From Candidatus Stahliibacteriota bacterium (lineage in GTDB: Bacteria; Hydrothermota; Tepidihabitantia; SM23-42), in contig JAUVZL010000014.1 of NCBI GenBank assembly GCA_030602565.1, positions 1-48,867 of the forward strand: a stretch of DNA of 48,867 nt, in the 5' to 3' direction. How positions within the stretch are numbered: position 1 is the stretch's first letter; each line of letters begins with the position of its first letter. A model generated the notes under the pieces. That model was not told where the DNA came from. It saw only the letters and a program-made list of their open reading frames with translations, and searched no databases. The position numbers and the translations under genes were made by a program. Positions 25,384 to 34,227 of this stretch are shown piece by piece.

Positions 25384-28300
25384 ATGAAAGAAATGAATAG
25401 CCATAAGAAAGTGATGGTTATAGGCGGTGGTATTGCCGGAGTCCAGGCCGCTTTGGATTTGGCCGATTCTGGTGTTGAGGTCTATCTTATTGAGAGGTCA
25501 CCGAGCATTGGCGGCAGAATGGCACAACTTGACAAGACCTTTCCAACAAATGACTGTTCATTGTGTATCCTTTCTCCGAAACTTGTTGAGGCAGGTAATC
25601 ATCCTTGTATCAACATCATCACTAATGCTACGGTCGAAAAAGTTAAAGGAGACGCACCACACTTCAAAGTAAAGATAAAGAAAGAACCCCGTTATGTGGA
25701 TGAGGCGAAGTGCACAGGCTGCGGCATCTGTATGGCAAAATGTCCGGTCAAAATACCCGATACATATAACATGGGATTATGTGATACAAAGTGTATCCAT
25801 ATTCCTTTTCCTCAAGCAGTTCCGGCAGTTGCACTAATAGATAAAGACCACTGTATTTATTTTAGACGAGGTAAATGCCGTATCTGCGAAAAATTCTGCG
25901 AGCCAAAGGCAATAGACTTCAATCAGAAGGAAAAATATATTGATCTTGAGGTCGGTAGTATCATTCTTGCTGTAGGTCTTACTGAATTTGATGCTGTACT
26001 GAAAGACGAATATGGCTACAAAATCTATCCAAATGTTGTAACAAGCATGGAATTTGAACGCATCTTGAGTGCCTCAGGACCAACTCAGGGGCATGTGTTA
26101 AGACCATCTGATGCTAAAGAACCGAAAAGAATCGCATTTATTCAATGTGTAGGTTCACGGGATACACAAATCGGCAATGAGTATTGCTCAGCTTTCTGCT
26201 GTATGCAGGCTGCTAAGGATGCAATAATTATCACGGAACATCTATCCGACGTTGAAATTTCAGTTTTTGGTATGGATATCCGGGCATATGGAAAAGATTT
26301 TGACAAATTTATTGAGCGAGCCGAAAATGAGCATAATACACGCTTTGTCCGTGTCCGCGTTTCGTCAGTTGATGTTGATCCTGTGAATGATAATCCCATA
26401 GTGCACTATGAAGAAGATGGTCATGTTAGAAAAGAAGCATTTGATCTATTAATACTTTCGGTTGGCTTAAGGTCGACTCCACAACTGCGGCGTCTCAGCG
26501 CAAAGCTTGGTATTAAACTCGATGAGTCTGGATTTGTCCATACTACTCCATTCGCCCCAATAAGTACATCGCGTCCAGGCATATTTGTATGTGGTACTTT
26601 TTCGGGTCCGAAAGATATTCCTGAATCAGTCATTGAAGCAAGCGGTGCAGCGGGTTCGGCAGGTGTGATATTGAGCGGATTTCCGAACAAGGAAATTGTA
26701 GTAGAATATCCGTCAGAGATACCAATCAACGATGGTGATCGTCCGAAAGTCGGTGTTTTTGTATGTCATTGTGGAATAAACATCGCAGCAACAGTTAATG
26801 TTAAACAGGTTGTAGAGTATATCGCCACTCTCCCATATGTAGTTCACAGCCAGGCAATGCTGTTCGCATGTTCGCAGGATGCACAAAAGCTGATAACTGA
26901 GAAGATCCATGAACTTGGGCTCAATCGTGTTGTCGTTGCAGCTTGTACACCACGGACCCATGAACCGCTGTTTCAGGAGACCCTTAAAAAATCAGGGCTT
27001 AATCCCTATCTTTTTGAATTTGCCAATATTCGTGATCAGTGTTCGTGGGTTCATCAAAAGGAGCCTGAAAAAGCGACTGAAAAAGCAAAAGACCTTGTTA
27101 AGATGGCGGTTTTTAAGGTAATAAACCTTGAACCGTTGAGTAAGATGAGGTTGAGTATTAACAAAAATAGTCTTGTAATCGGTGGTGGTTTAGCAGGTGT
27201 GACCGCAGCCCTGGGCCTTGCAGAGCAGGGGTATCATGTCGACCTCGTTGAAAAGGAGAGCGAGCTTGGTGGTAATCTGAGACACATTCCTTATACGCTT
27301 GAAGGAGAAAAGACCGGACCTTTCCTCAAGTCTCTTATTGAAAGGGTCAATGCGCATCCTCTGATTGCCGTCAATTGCGGGGCAGAAATTGAGGAAATAA
27401 ATGGGTTTATTGGAGATTATAAAACGACGATAAAATTTAATACAAATAGCCAGAAATATCAATATTCAGAATTGGGTATGATAGAGCCTAAAGAACGAAA
27501 ACAGATTGAACATGGTATTATCATCGTTGCCACTGGTGCTCAGGAGTATCAGCCCACTGAATATTTTTACGGCGAGGACAAAAAGGTAATTACACAACGT
27601 GAGTTGGAAAAGATACTTGCACAAGTGAACCCACTCCGCCAAGCGGGGCCGAGGAAGTTAAAAGTGGCAAACGGAAAACAAAGTGATAATCTGATAGCGG
27701 ACATCGATCATCTGTCATCTGTAGTAATGATCCAGTGTGTTGGTTCAAGAGATGACAAAAATCAATACTGTAGCAGGGTGTGTTGCAGTACTGCAGTAAA
27801 AAATGCTTTGATGTTAAAACAGCTTGCTCCGCGTGTAAAGGTATTTATTCTTTATCGCGATGTTAGAACGTATGGAATGAAAGAACTTTATTATAAAAAG
27901 GCGCGTGAATCGGGGGTGATTTTTATACAGTATGACAAAGACGAAAAACCCGAGGTGATAAGAAATGAAAATTCCTTATGTGTTGAGGTGAAAGAAAAAA
28001 TAATGAATAAAACGTTACAATTTACACCTGATTTACTTGTTCTGAGCACTGGTATCATTCCTAACAGCGATAATAAGTTTTTATCACAAACCTTAAAAGT
28101 GCCGTTGGGTACTGATGGATTCTTTCTCGAGGCGCACGTTAAGTTGAGACCAGTAGATTTTGCCACTGATGGTGTTTTTGTCTGCGGTCTTGCTCATTAC
28201 CCAAAAGATATTAGCGAAACTATTGCACAGGCAAAGGCGGCAGCCTCGAGGGCACTCACCGTGTTAAGTAAAGATGAAATTGAGGCTGAGGGTAAAGTTG

Positions 28301-28515
28301 CATATATTAATGAAACGCGATGTAGCGGCTGTGGATTATGTGTTGACATCTGTGCATACAGAGCGATAGAGCTCGACCCTGAAAAGAATATTGCGGTGGT
28401 GAATGAAGCACTATGTAAAGGCTGTGGGACTTGTGCCGCTTCCTGCAGATCATCGGCAATAAATCTTAAAGGTTTTAAAGATGAACAAATCTTAGCAACA
28501 TTAGCTGCAATATAA
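25384..28515 (+). CDS. hdrA: Tandem HdrA-like flavoprotein, uninterrupted form
   Basis: The 1043-residue protein is two HdrA units in one chain. Unit one has the FAD segment VIGGGIAG (about residue 12), NDCSLCILSPKL, CTGCGICMAKCP (about 110-120), a third Cys group CRICEKFCEPKAIDF and IAFIQCVGSRD. Unit two begins near residue 455 with the Cys-rich domain FVCHCGIN, then VIGGGLAG near 595, IQCVGSRD, and ends with two [4Fe-4S] motifs (CSGCGLCVDIC, CKGCGTCAASC). HdrA is the flavin bifurcation centre of heterodisulfide reductases; single HdrA is about 650 residues. A low-complexity insert with a GC-rich core lies before VVMIQCVGSRD of unit two. It is followed by FlxDCBA, a probable NADH module. Confidence 0.92.
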   Translation: MKEMNSHKKVMVIGGGIAGVQAALDLADSGVEVYLIERSPSIGGRMAQLDKTFPTNDCSLCILSPKLVEAGNHPCINIITNATVEKVKGDAPHFKVKIKKEPRYVDEAKCTGCGICMAKCPVKIPDTYNMGLCDTKCIHIPFPQAVPAVALIDKDHCIYFRRGKCRICEKFCEPKAIDFNQKEKYIDLEVGSIILAVGLTEFDAVLKDEYGYKIYPNVVTSMEFERILSASGPTQGHVLRPSDAKEPKRIAFIQCVGSRDTQIGNEYCSAFCCMQAAKDAIIITEHLSDVEISVFGMDIRAYGKDFDKFIERAENEHNTRFVRVRVSSVDVDPVNDNPIVHYEEDGHVRKEAFDLLILSVGLRSTPQLRRLSAKLGIKLDESGFVHTTPFAPISTSRPGIFVCGTFSGPKDIPESVIEASGAAGSAGVILSGFPNKEIVVEYPSEIPINDGDRPKVGVFVCHCGINIAATVNVKQVVEYIATLPYVVHSQAMLFACSQDAQKLITEKIHELGLNRVVVAACTPRTHEPLFQETLKKSGLNPYLFEFANIRDQCSWVHQKEPEKATEKAKDLVKMAVFKVINLEPLSKMRLSINKNSLVIGGGLAGVTAALGLAEQGYHVDLVEKESELGGNLRHIPYTLEGEKTGPFLKSLIERVNAHPLIAVNCGAEIEEINGFIGDYKTTIKFNTNSQKYQYSELGMIEPKERKQIEHGIIIVATGAQEYQPTEYFYGEDKKVITQRELEKILAQVNPLRQAGPRKLKVANGKQSDNLIADIDHLSSVVMIQCVGSRDDKNQYCSRVCCSTAVKNALMLKQLAPRVKVFILYRDVRTYGMKELYYKKARESGVIFIQYDKDEKPEVIRNENSLCVEVKEKIMNKTLQFTPDLLVLSTGIIPNSDNKFLSQTLKVPLGTDGFFLEAHVKLRPVDFATDGVFVCGLAHYPKDISETIAQAKAAASRALTVLSKDEIEAEGKVAYINETRCSGCGLCVDICAYRAIELDPEKNIAVVNEALCKGCGTCAASCRSSAINLKGFKDEQILATLAAI

Positions 28516-28526
28516 GGAGATAATCT

Positions 28527-29009
28527 ATGAAACAATCGGACAATAAGACGATCAGACGATCAGACGATAAGACTAATTATGAACCTAAAATAGTGGCTTT
28601 CTTGTGCAATTGGTGTTCTTATGCTGGAGCAGATCTTGCTGGAGTAAGTAGATTTCAGTATCCGCCCAATATCAGAGTTATCAGGGTACCCTGTTCAGGA
28701 CGTATTAACCCGTTATATATAATTAAGGCATTACAAAGTGGTGTAGATGGAGTTTTGGTTTCTGGATGTCATCCTGGTGACTGTCACTATATAAGCGGAA
28801 ACCTTTTTGCCCGTAGGAAATTTGCCTTGATGAAAAAATTCTTGGATTATTTGGGTATTGAGCCAGAGAGGGTACAGTTTTCATGGGTTTCGGCTGCAGA
28901 AGGCGCACGATTTGCCGAGATAATTAAGAAAGTAACGAATGATATAAAAAAACTTGGTCCACTTACATATTTTCGTAAGGACTTTGAGAAAACAGGAAAG
29001 GTATTATGA
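28527..29009 (+). CDS. flxD: MvhD-like subunit (FlxD)
   Basis: The 160-residue protein has the MvhD signature (LCNWCSYAGADLAGVSRF, VPCSGRINP, SGCHPGDCHYISGN). Compared with the copy at 24474 it carries about 14 extra N-terminal residues encoded by a GACGATCA/GATAAGAC repeat, so the extension probably arose from repeat DNA. The partner genes downstream form the FlxCBA set. The ATG has AAGGAGAT upstream and the stop overlaps the next start. Confidence 0.9.
   Translation: MKQSDNKTIRRSDDKTNYEPKIVAFLCNWCSYAGADLAGVSRFQYPPNIRVIRVPCSGRINPLYIIKALQSGVDGVLVSGCHPGDCHYISGNLFARRKFALMKKFLDYLGIEPERVQFSWVSAAEGARFAEIIKKVTNDIKKLGPLTYFRKDFEKTGKVL
28534..28573 (+). repeat. GACGATCA/GATAAGAC repeat within the flxD start
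   Basis: Three near-repeats of a CGGACAATAAGACGATCA-type unit encode the N-terminal tail of the MvhD protein. A related repeat lies inside the HdrA gene at 47511-47601. Confidence 0.6.
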
Positions 29010-29989
29010 GGCAGATAGAATATGAGATAATCAATACTGTTGAAAAACTTTTTGCCGATAAGAAAATTGATATCTTCATAGGTTATAAAAAAGGTACTCT
29101 TTCTTTGCAGACTTCACCATATTTTTTATCTGAACAAGATGATGTTCGTAAACTTGTCTGGAATAGTTTCTGTTCAAATAATCTCGCGGTGTTCATACCG
29201 CGTATTATACCAAATAGTAAAAGTAAGGAATCCAAGCCAGTCGGAATTCTTTGTAAGGGGTGTGATAGCCGTTCGCTTGTTGGTCTTATTAAAGAAAAAC
29301 AGATAAATAGAGATAATCTCTTTATTATCGGTATATCCTGCCCAGGTATTGTTGATAGAAGAAAAATATTATCTCGATTAGATGGCAAAGAGATTATAGG
29401 TATTGATGAAGATGCCGATAGTATTGTAGTTAAACTTAAAGATGGTGAGAAGAGATTCGAAAAGGAGGAGTACCTCTGTGAATCTTGCCTCAACTGCGCT
29501 CATCCAACACCGAGCATATATGATGTATTGATACGTGGAGCAGTATATTCTCTTCAAGCCATTACACCCGACCCAATAACAAAGGATTTTAGCTCAAAAC
29601 CACGTGAAGAGAGATGGAAAATATTTGAGACTGAGGTTTCAAAGTGTATTCGATGTTACGCGTGCCGAGATGCATGTCCAAATTGTTACTGCAAAGAGTG
29701 TTTTGCAGAACAGACAAAGCCGCAATGGCTTGGGGTATCAAAGGGCCTTTCTGAAGTCATCTTTTATCACATTGTTAGAATATTACACCAAGCAGGAAGG
29801 TGTGTCGATTGTGGGGCATGTGTTCGCGCCTGTCCAATGGATATAAACCTCAGACTCTTTACGCGCGTTATGGTTGATGAGGTGAAGGAGCGTTTTGGTT
29901 ATGAACCTGGTATATCTCTTAAAGATACACCACCACTTGCGACATTCTCAGCTGATGATAAACAGGAATTTATGACTGAGCCGGAGTGA
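29006..29989 (+). CDS. flxC: Iron-sulfur subunit with FdhB/FrhB-like N-terminus (FlxC)
   Basis: The 327-residue protein has an N-terminal region with CKGCDSRSLVGLI and YLCESCLNCAHP, then two ferredoxin motifs: CIRCYACRDACPNCYCKEC (about residues 214-232) and CVDCGACVRACPMDI (about 271-285). This resembles FdhB/FrhB-like iron-sulfur subunits found with HdrA and Flx proteins. It starts at ATGA overlapping flxD and precedes flxB and flxA, matching the flxABCD set in reverse order. The exact flx letter rests on context. Confidence 0.82.
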   Translation: MRQIEYEIINTVEKLFADKKIDIFIGYKKGTLSLQTSPYFLSEQDDVRKLVWNSFCSNNLAVFIPRIIPNSKSKESKPVGILCKGCDSRSLVGLIKEKQINRDNLFIIGISCPGIVDRRKILSRLDGKEIIGIDEDADSIVVKLKDGEKRFEKEEYLCESCLNCAHPTPSIYDVLIRGAVYSLQAITPDPITKDFSSKPREERWKIFETEVSKCIRCYACRDACPNCYCKECFAEQTKPQWLGVSKGLSEVIFYHIVRILHQAGRCVDCGACVRACPMDINLRLFTRVMVDEVKERFGYEPGISLKDTPPLATFSADDKQEFMTEPE

Positions 29990-30000
29990 AGAGGAGAATA

Positions 30001-31044
30001 ATGCTAAAAGAAAAAAGGAATCTAATGCTTTATAAGCAAGATTTCGAAAAATTCTTTAGATTATTGTCAGAAACATTTACAATTTTTGGCCCGTCAAAAA
30101 CAGATGGCAGTCGTAGTTTTACCAAAATCGATGCATCCGATGAAATTGCTTTTGACTATGAGAATACTAAAATGTCTCTAAAGGAGTTTTTCTTTCCCCA
30201 GACAGAGACGCTTTTCTTCTTTGATACCGAAAAGAATGAAGTAAAACAAACAGATGTCGAAACGAATAAACATGATAAACAAAATATTTTATTTGGTGTG
30301 CGGCCATGCGATGCAATGTCAATTTCTTTTTTAGATAAGGTATTTAATGCAAATAACCCACAAGACCTCTACTATACAAGAAGAAGAAAATCAACAAGAA
30401 TAGTTTCATTTGCATGCACTAATCCCGCTTCAACCTGTTTCTGTACTTCAGTGGGGTGTGGGCCAGATTCTGAGACTGGCGCTGATATTATTTTCTTCGA
30501 ACTGAATGGTCGCTATTTCATAAAGACGGTGACGCCGGAGGGCGAAAAGACTATAAAAAGTGCGGAAAAATTATTGAATCCTGCTACCAAAAATGATATC
30601 GAAGAGAAAGTACATTTGATGAAGACTGCGAATAGTAATCTTAAAAAGATATTTGATAGTGGAAATCTACAAAAGAAACTCGATAATTTCAATGCACCGT
30701 ATTGGGGAAAATTGCACCGAAAATGCCTTGGCTGTGGTATCTGTACTTATCTCTGTCCAACCTGTCACTGTTTTGATATTACAGATGAAGTTATTAAATC
30801 TAACGGAAGACGAATAAGGACATGGGACTCTTGTATGTTTTCACTCTTTACACTCCATGCATCAGGACACAACCCTCGACCTACCCAGAAGGAGAGGATG
30901 AGACAGCGTATTATGCACAAGTTCAATTATGCACCAAAATACTATGGTAAGACATTTTGTGTTGGTTGCGGAAGATGTGTTATATACTGCCCGGTCAACA
31001 TGGACATTCGCGATGTGATGAAAGAAATCATGGAGGAAAGATGA
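30001..31044 (+). CDS. flxB: AsrA/HydB-like iron-sulfur subunit (FlxB)
   Basis: The 347-residue protein belongs to the sulfhydrogenase-beta/anaerobic sulfite reductase A family: FGVRPCDAMSISFLDKVF, CTNPASTCFCTSVGCGP, then two cluster motifs CLGCGICTYLCPTCHC and CVGCGRCVIYCPVNMDI. It moves electrons between the FAD/NAD subunit and its partners. ATG 30001 follows GAGGAG; an in-frame GTG at 29986 is less likely. The stop overlaps the start of flxA (ATGA). Confidence 0.9.
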   Translation: MLKEKRNLMLYKQDFEKFFRLLSETFTIFGPSKTDGSRSFTKIDASDEIAFDYENTKMSLKEFFFPQTETLFFFDTEKNEVKQTDVETNKHDKQNILFGVRPCDAMSISFLDKVFNANNPQDLYYTRRRKSTRIVSFACTNPASTCFCTSVGCGPDSETGADIIFFELNGRYFIKTVTPEGEKTIKSAEKLLNPATKNDIEEKVHLMKTANSNLKKIFDSGNLQKKLDNFNAPYWGKLHRKCLGCGICTYLCPTCHCFDITDEVIKSNGRRIRTWDSCMFSLFTLHASGHNPRPTQKERMRQRIMHKFNYAPKYYGKTFCVGCGRCVIYCPVNMDIRDVMKEIMEER

Positions 31045-31988
31045 ACAATCCATACGTGCCAATGCCCGTGAGAATTTCGGATATTATTACAGAAAATGAA
31101 GCAAGAGACATAAAGACCTTTAAGCTGATCTTTGAAAATAAAGAGGATGAAAAAAAATTTTCATTTTTACCCGGCCAATTTGCTGAACTTTCAATACTCG
31201 GTTTTGGTGAATGTCCCATCGGTATAGCCTCTTCACCAACTGAGGATGGTTTTCTTTTATTTACCGTGAAGAGGGCTGGAGTAGTAACGACACGATTACA
31301 TCGTGCTGAAATAGGAGAGACTATAGGAATAAGGGGACCACTGGGAAACACCTATCCAATACAAGACATGGAAGGGCACAATGTCTTAATAATTGGTGGC
31401 GGATTTGCTTTTACTACTTTAAGATCAACGATTAAATATATTCTTGAAAAAAGAAACCGAGGTAGTTTTAAAGACTTAACCGTCATCTATGGTGCGCGCA
31501 ATCCTGGTGAGCTCATTTACAAAGACGAACTCTGGCAATGGGAAAAACAAAGTGGTATGAAAACATATATTACGGTTGATAAGGGGGATAAAAATTGGAA
31601 TCCCCTCACCCTTCCCTCTCCCAGATGCCCCCCACCATATCCTCCCCCCACAAGTGGGGGAGGACAAAGGAGGGGGTATTATGTGGGGGAGGGATTAAAG
31701 GAAGGGGGAAGATATGAGGGATTTGTGCCAACAATCTTGAAAGAAGTGGCACCGAGTCCGAAGGATACAATCGCCTTAATTTGTGGACCCCCAATTATGA
31801 TAAAATTTACGTTGCCCATTCTGACTAACCTTGGGTTTGTGCCTGAATCGATATTTCTGTCGCTCGAGATGCGAATGAAGTGTGGTATTGGAAAATGTGG
31901 GCGTTGCAATATCGGGCATAAATATGTCTGTAAAGATGGCCCGGTCTTTGCCTATGCAGAGTTACAAAGGTTGCCTAATGAATATTAA
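31041..31988 (+). CDS. flxA: FAD/NAD(P)-binding subunit with in-frame repeat insertion (FlxA)
   Basis: The 315-residue protein is a full-length paralogue of the truncated gene at 1-741: FAD part (PGQFAELSI, IASSPTEDG), NAD part (IIGGGFAFTTLRS, YGARNPGELIY), LICGPPIMIKF and the [2Fe-2S] motif CGIGKCGRC with YVCKDG. Between residues of the DKGDKNW and GFVPTILKEV segments it carries about 40 extra residues rich in Pro and Gly, encoded by a GC-rich palindromic element (about 31599-31714) absent from the paralogue. The reading frame survives. It probably supplies NADH electrons to the Hdr complex through FlxBCD. Whether the insert harms activity is unknown. Confidence 0.9.
   Translation: MNNPYVPMPVRISDIITENEARDIKTFKLIFENKEDEKKFSFLPGQFAELSILGFGECPIGIASSPTEDGFLLFTVKRAGVVTTRLHRAEIGETIGIRGPLGNTYPIQDMEGHNVLIIGGGFAFTTLRSTIKYILEKRNRGSFKDLTVIYGARNPGELIYKDELWQWEKQSGMKTYITVDKGDKNWNPLTLPSPRCPPPYPPPTSGGGQRRGYYVGEGLKEGGRYEGFVPTILKEVAPSPKDTIALICGPPIMIKFTLPILTNLGFVPESIFLSLEMRMKCGIGKCGRCNIGHKYVCKDGPVFAYAELQRLPNEY
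31599..31714 (+). repeat. GC-rich palindromic element inserted in frame in flxA
   Basis: The core CCTCCCCC (31641-31648) pairs perfectly with GGGGGAGG (31656-31663). Outer arms are C-rich on the left and G-rich on the right, forming a longer imperfect palindrome. Base composition is far from the AT-rich surroundings. It adds about 40 codons without a stop. Confidence 0.75.
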
Positions 31989-32101
31989 ATATTACAGAAA
32001 ATTAAAAAAAATAAATTTTTGTTATTTTGTGAAGCGATTAACAATAGAGAATATGAAGGCAGTAATCAACAGTACAATCAATACAAGAAAAGGAGGGTAT
32101 A

Positions 32102-32362
32102 ATGAAAGCCTCCTCTAATGGAGTAAAAGTTAAGGGAGAAATCTTTGTCATAAAAGATAGGTGTAAGGGATGTGGTTTCTGTATCACTAATTGTCCGAGG
32201 GATATTTTAGAATTATCTGCAGAGTTGAATGCAAACGGATATCATTTCCCGGTTGTCAAGAATCCAGATAACTGTAATAATTGCGGTTTATGTGAGATGA
32301 TTTGTCCAGATTTTGCTATTTGGTCGGTTAAAAAAGAAGAAAGGCGAGTGGTTGAAGTTTAA
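32102..32362 (+). CDS. korD: KorD-like two-cluster ferredoxin, copy 1
   Basis: The 86-residue protein has CKGCGFCITNCP and CNNCGLCEMICPDFAIW, the delta-subunit pattern of 2-oxoglutarate:ferredoxin oxidoreductase (KorD). AGGAGGG lies before the ATG. The upstream 113 bases hold no clear promoter. It precedes a KorB-like gene by a few bases. A very similar copy is at 38566. Confidence 0.93.
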   Translation: MKASSNGVKVKGEIFVIKDRCKGCGFCITNCPRDILELSAELNANGYHFPVVKNPDNCNNCGLCEMICPDFAIWSVKKEERRVVEV

Positions 32363-32369
32363 AGAAGAG

Positions 32370-33143
32370 ATGGTAGAGAATACCAGAAAATTGCATCCTG
32401 CTGATTACTTTTTATACACAGATTCAATTCCTTCTATTTGGTGCCCGGGTTGTGGTATTGGTACGGTTGTTAATACCTTTATTCAGGCTGTCGAGAAGTC
32501 AAAGATTGATTTTGAAAAGATATGTGTGGTATCTGGTATTGGCTGCACTGGGAAAGTTGCCGAATACTTAAATTTTATGTCTTTTATGACAATCAATAGT
32601 AATGTATTTAACTTTGCAGCAAATATTAAGTCAGAGAATGTTGATTTAAAAGTAGTGGTTTTCTCAAATAATGCTGATTTTCTGGTATCTGGAGCAGCTG
32701 ATTTTATTGAAATTACAGAAAAAGGCGTAGATCTTATTGTAATACACACAAATAATATTCTATATACGATCACAGAACATGGGGTTATTCCAGCTACGCC
32801 ATTTGTGCGTATTTCAGTTGATCAAAATTTCCAACTACCATTTAACATTCCTCATTTGGCAGAATCATACGGTGCGAAGTATATCGCAAGATGGACACCA
32901 TACCGTGCAGGATGGTTAATGTACTCTATGATAGATGTTTTCTCGAAGAAAGGTCTTTCTTTGATCGAAGTTATCTCGCCTTGTTTAATATATCATGCGA
33001 GTAATGATAGAATGGGAGATTCTGTCGAACGAATGAAATTCTATGATAAATATTCAGTAATAAGACAAGGCGAATGCACAGAAAATCTTGATATCAGGGC
33101 TCATAATAAAATTATATTAGGAAAATTTGTGAATAAAAAATGA
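32370..33143 (+). CDS. korB: KorB-like subunit with eroded thiamine-diphosphate site, copy 1
   Basis: The 257-residue protein has the KorB start SIWCPGCGIGTVV and GIGCTGK, but the thiamine-diphosphate/Mg motif, normally GDGD, reads NNAD (VVFSNNADFLVSG). The later NNxxYGMTGGQ region reads NNILYTITEHG. The family beta subunit binds thiamine diphosphate and a [4Fe-4S] cluster and, with KorA, oxidises 2-oxoacids. No KorA is in the window, so this is probably not a normal 2-oxoacid oxidoreductase. ATG 32370 is taken as the start (MVENTRKLHP aligns with copy 2). It shares a 107-base identical tract with 38832-39614. Confidence 0.85.
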   Translation: MVENTRKLHPADYFLYTDSIPSIWCPGCGIGTVVNTFIQAVEKSKIDFEKICVVSGIGCTGKVAEYLNFMSFMTINSNVFNFAANIKSENVDLKVVVFSNNADFLVSGAADFIEITEKGVDLIVIHTNNILYTITEHGVIPATPFVRISVDQNFQLPFNIPHLAESYGAKYIARWTPYRAGWLMYSMIDVFSKKGLSLIEVISPCLIYHASNDRMGDSVERMKFYDKYSVIRQGECTENLDIRAHNKIILGKFVNKK

Positions 33144-33370
33144 AGGTTAAGATAAATATAATAGAGCAAAGATGTAAAGGTTGTAACATATGTACAGAAA
33201 TTTGTCAAGCTGGTGTTTTAGAAGTATCTCAAGAACTTAATAGCAACGGCTATCATCCCCCTCGTGTCAAGAATCTAGACGATTGTATATATTGTGGAAT
33301 GTGTGAGATGTTCTGTCCTGACTTTGCTATTTGGGTTACAGCAATGAAGAAAGAGGAGATTGACATATGA
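33140..33370 (+). CDS. korD: KorD-like two-cluster ferredoxin, copy 2
   Basis: The 76-residue protein has CKGCNICTEICQAG (the usual Pro after the fourth Cys is Gln) and CIYCGMCEMFCPDFAIW. It lacks the short N-terminal tail of the other two copies. It overlaps the KorB-like stop (ATGA) and the nfnA start, so it is co-translated with an NAD(P)H module rather than with another KorB. It may hand electrons to the Nfn pair. Confidence 0.9.
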   Translation: MKVKINIIEQRCKGCNICTEICQAGVLEVSQELNSNGYHPPRVKNLDDCIYCGMCEMFCPDFAIWVTAMKKEEIDI

Positions 33371-34227
33371 CAGGTAGAATTATAGTTAAAAAAGATTTAG
33401 GTGGTGAAAATTATTTAATCGAGGTTACGACACCACAGATAGCTAGCAGATTTAAGGCAGGGCAGTTTGTAATAATACGTATGGATGAGAAGGGTGAGCG
33501 AATTCCTTTAACAGTAGCAGATTATGATTCTGGTAAAGGTACGATAACATTAATATTTCAAGCGGTAGGTAAAAGTACCCGTCAATTAGCGACTTTAAAT
33601 GTAGGCGATACAATTCTCGATTGCGTAGGACCTTTAGGTAAGCCGAGTGAAATTGGGGAGTTTGGTCGGATTATATGCCTTGGTGGTGGGACAGGAATTG
33701 CGTGTATCTACCCGTTAATAAAAGCATTAGTGAATGCTAAAAACGAAGTTATATCGATAATTGGCGCCCGGACTGCATCTCTGTTATTATTGGAAGACGA
33801 AATTAGCGCGTTGAGTCTTCGAACCTGTGTTGCAACAGATGATGGTTCGAAAGGGCACCATGGCTTCGTAACTGAGGTACTTATGAATCTTTTAGACGAA
33901 TACAAAAATTCTGATGGTGTCCAAAGAGTTGTTGCCATTGGGCCTCCCGTGATGATGAAAGCAGTAGCTGGCATAACAAGGCCACACCATATTAAAACTA
34001 TAGTCAGTTTGAATTCTATTATGTTAGATGGGACAGGGATGTGTGGGTCTTGTCGTGTCTTTATTGATGGTGAAATGAAATTAACTTGTATCGATGGTCC
34101 AGAGTTTGATGCCCACAAGGTAAATTTTGAGGATCTAATTAGTCGCCTTGAGATGTTTAAAGAAAAAGAATCTGAGGCACTGAAACATTATTTAAATATA
34201 AAAGGAGTTTCAAAATGCTCGAGATAG
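33367..34227 (+). CDS. nfnA: NfnA-type FAD/[2Fe-2S] subunit (NADH-dependent ferredoxin:NADP oxidoreductase, alpha)
   Basis: The 286-residue protein has a ferredoxin-reductase FAD domain (FKAGQFVIIRM, ERIPLTVADYD), an NAD-binding segment (LGGGTGIACIYPLI) and the C-terminal [2Fe-2S] motif GTGMCGSCRV with LTCIDGPEF. In Nfn this subunit exchanges electrons with NADH while NfnB handles NADPH and ferredoxin. PyrK-like proteins share the fold, but the adjacent nfnB decides the call. It overlaps nfnB by 13 bases. Confidence 0.92.
   Translation: MTGRIIVKKDLGGENYLIEVTTPQIASRFKAGQFVIIRMDEKGERIPLTVADYDSGKGTITLIFQAVGKSTRQLATLNVGDTILDCVGPLGKPSEIGEFGRIICLGGGTGIACIYPLIKALVNAKNEVISIIGARTASLLLLEDEISALSLRTCVATDDGSKGHHGFVTEVLMNLLDEYKNSDGVQRVVAIGPPVMMKAVAGITRPHHIKTIVSLNSIMLDGTGMCGSCRVFIDGEMKLTCIDGPEFDAHKVNFEDLISRLEMFKEKESEALKHYLNIKGVSKCSR

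Noticed and set aside
32370-33143. Ordinary 2-oxoglutarate:ferredoxin oxidoreductase operon
   Set aside because: There is no KorA gene in the window and both KorB copies have lost the thiamine-diphosphate consensus.
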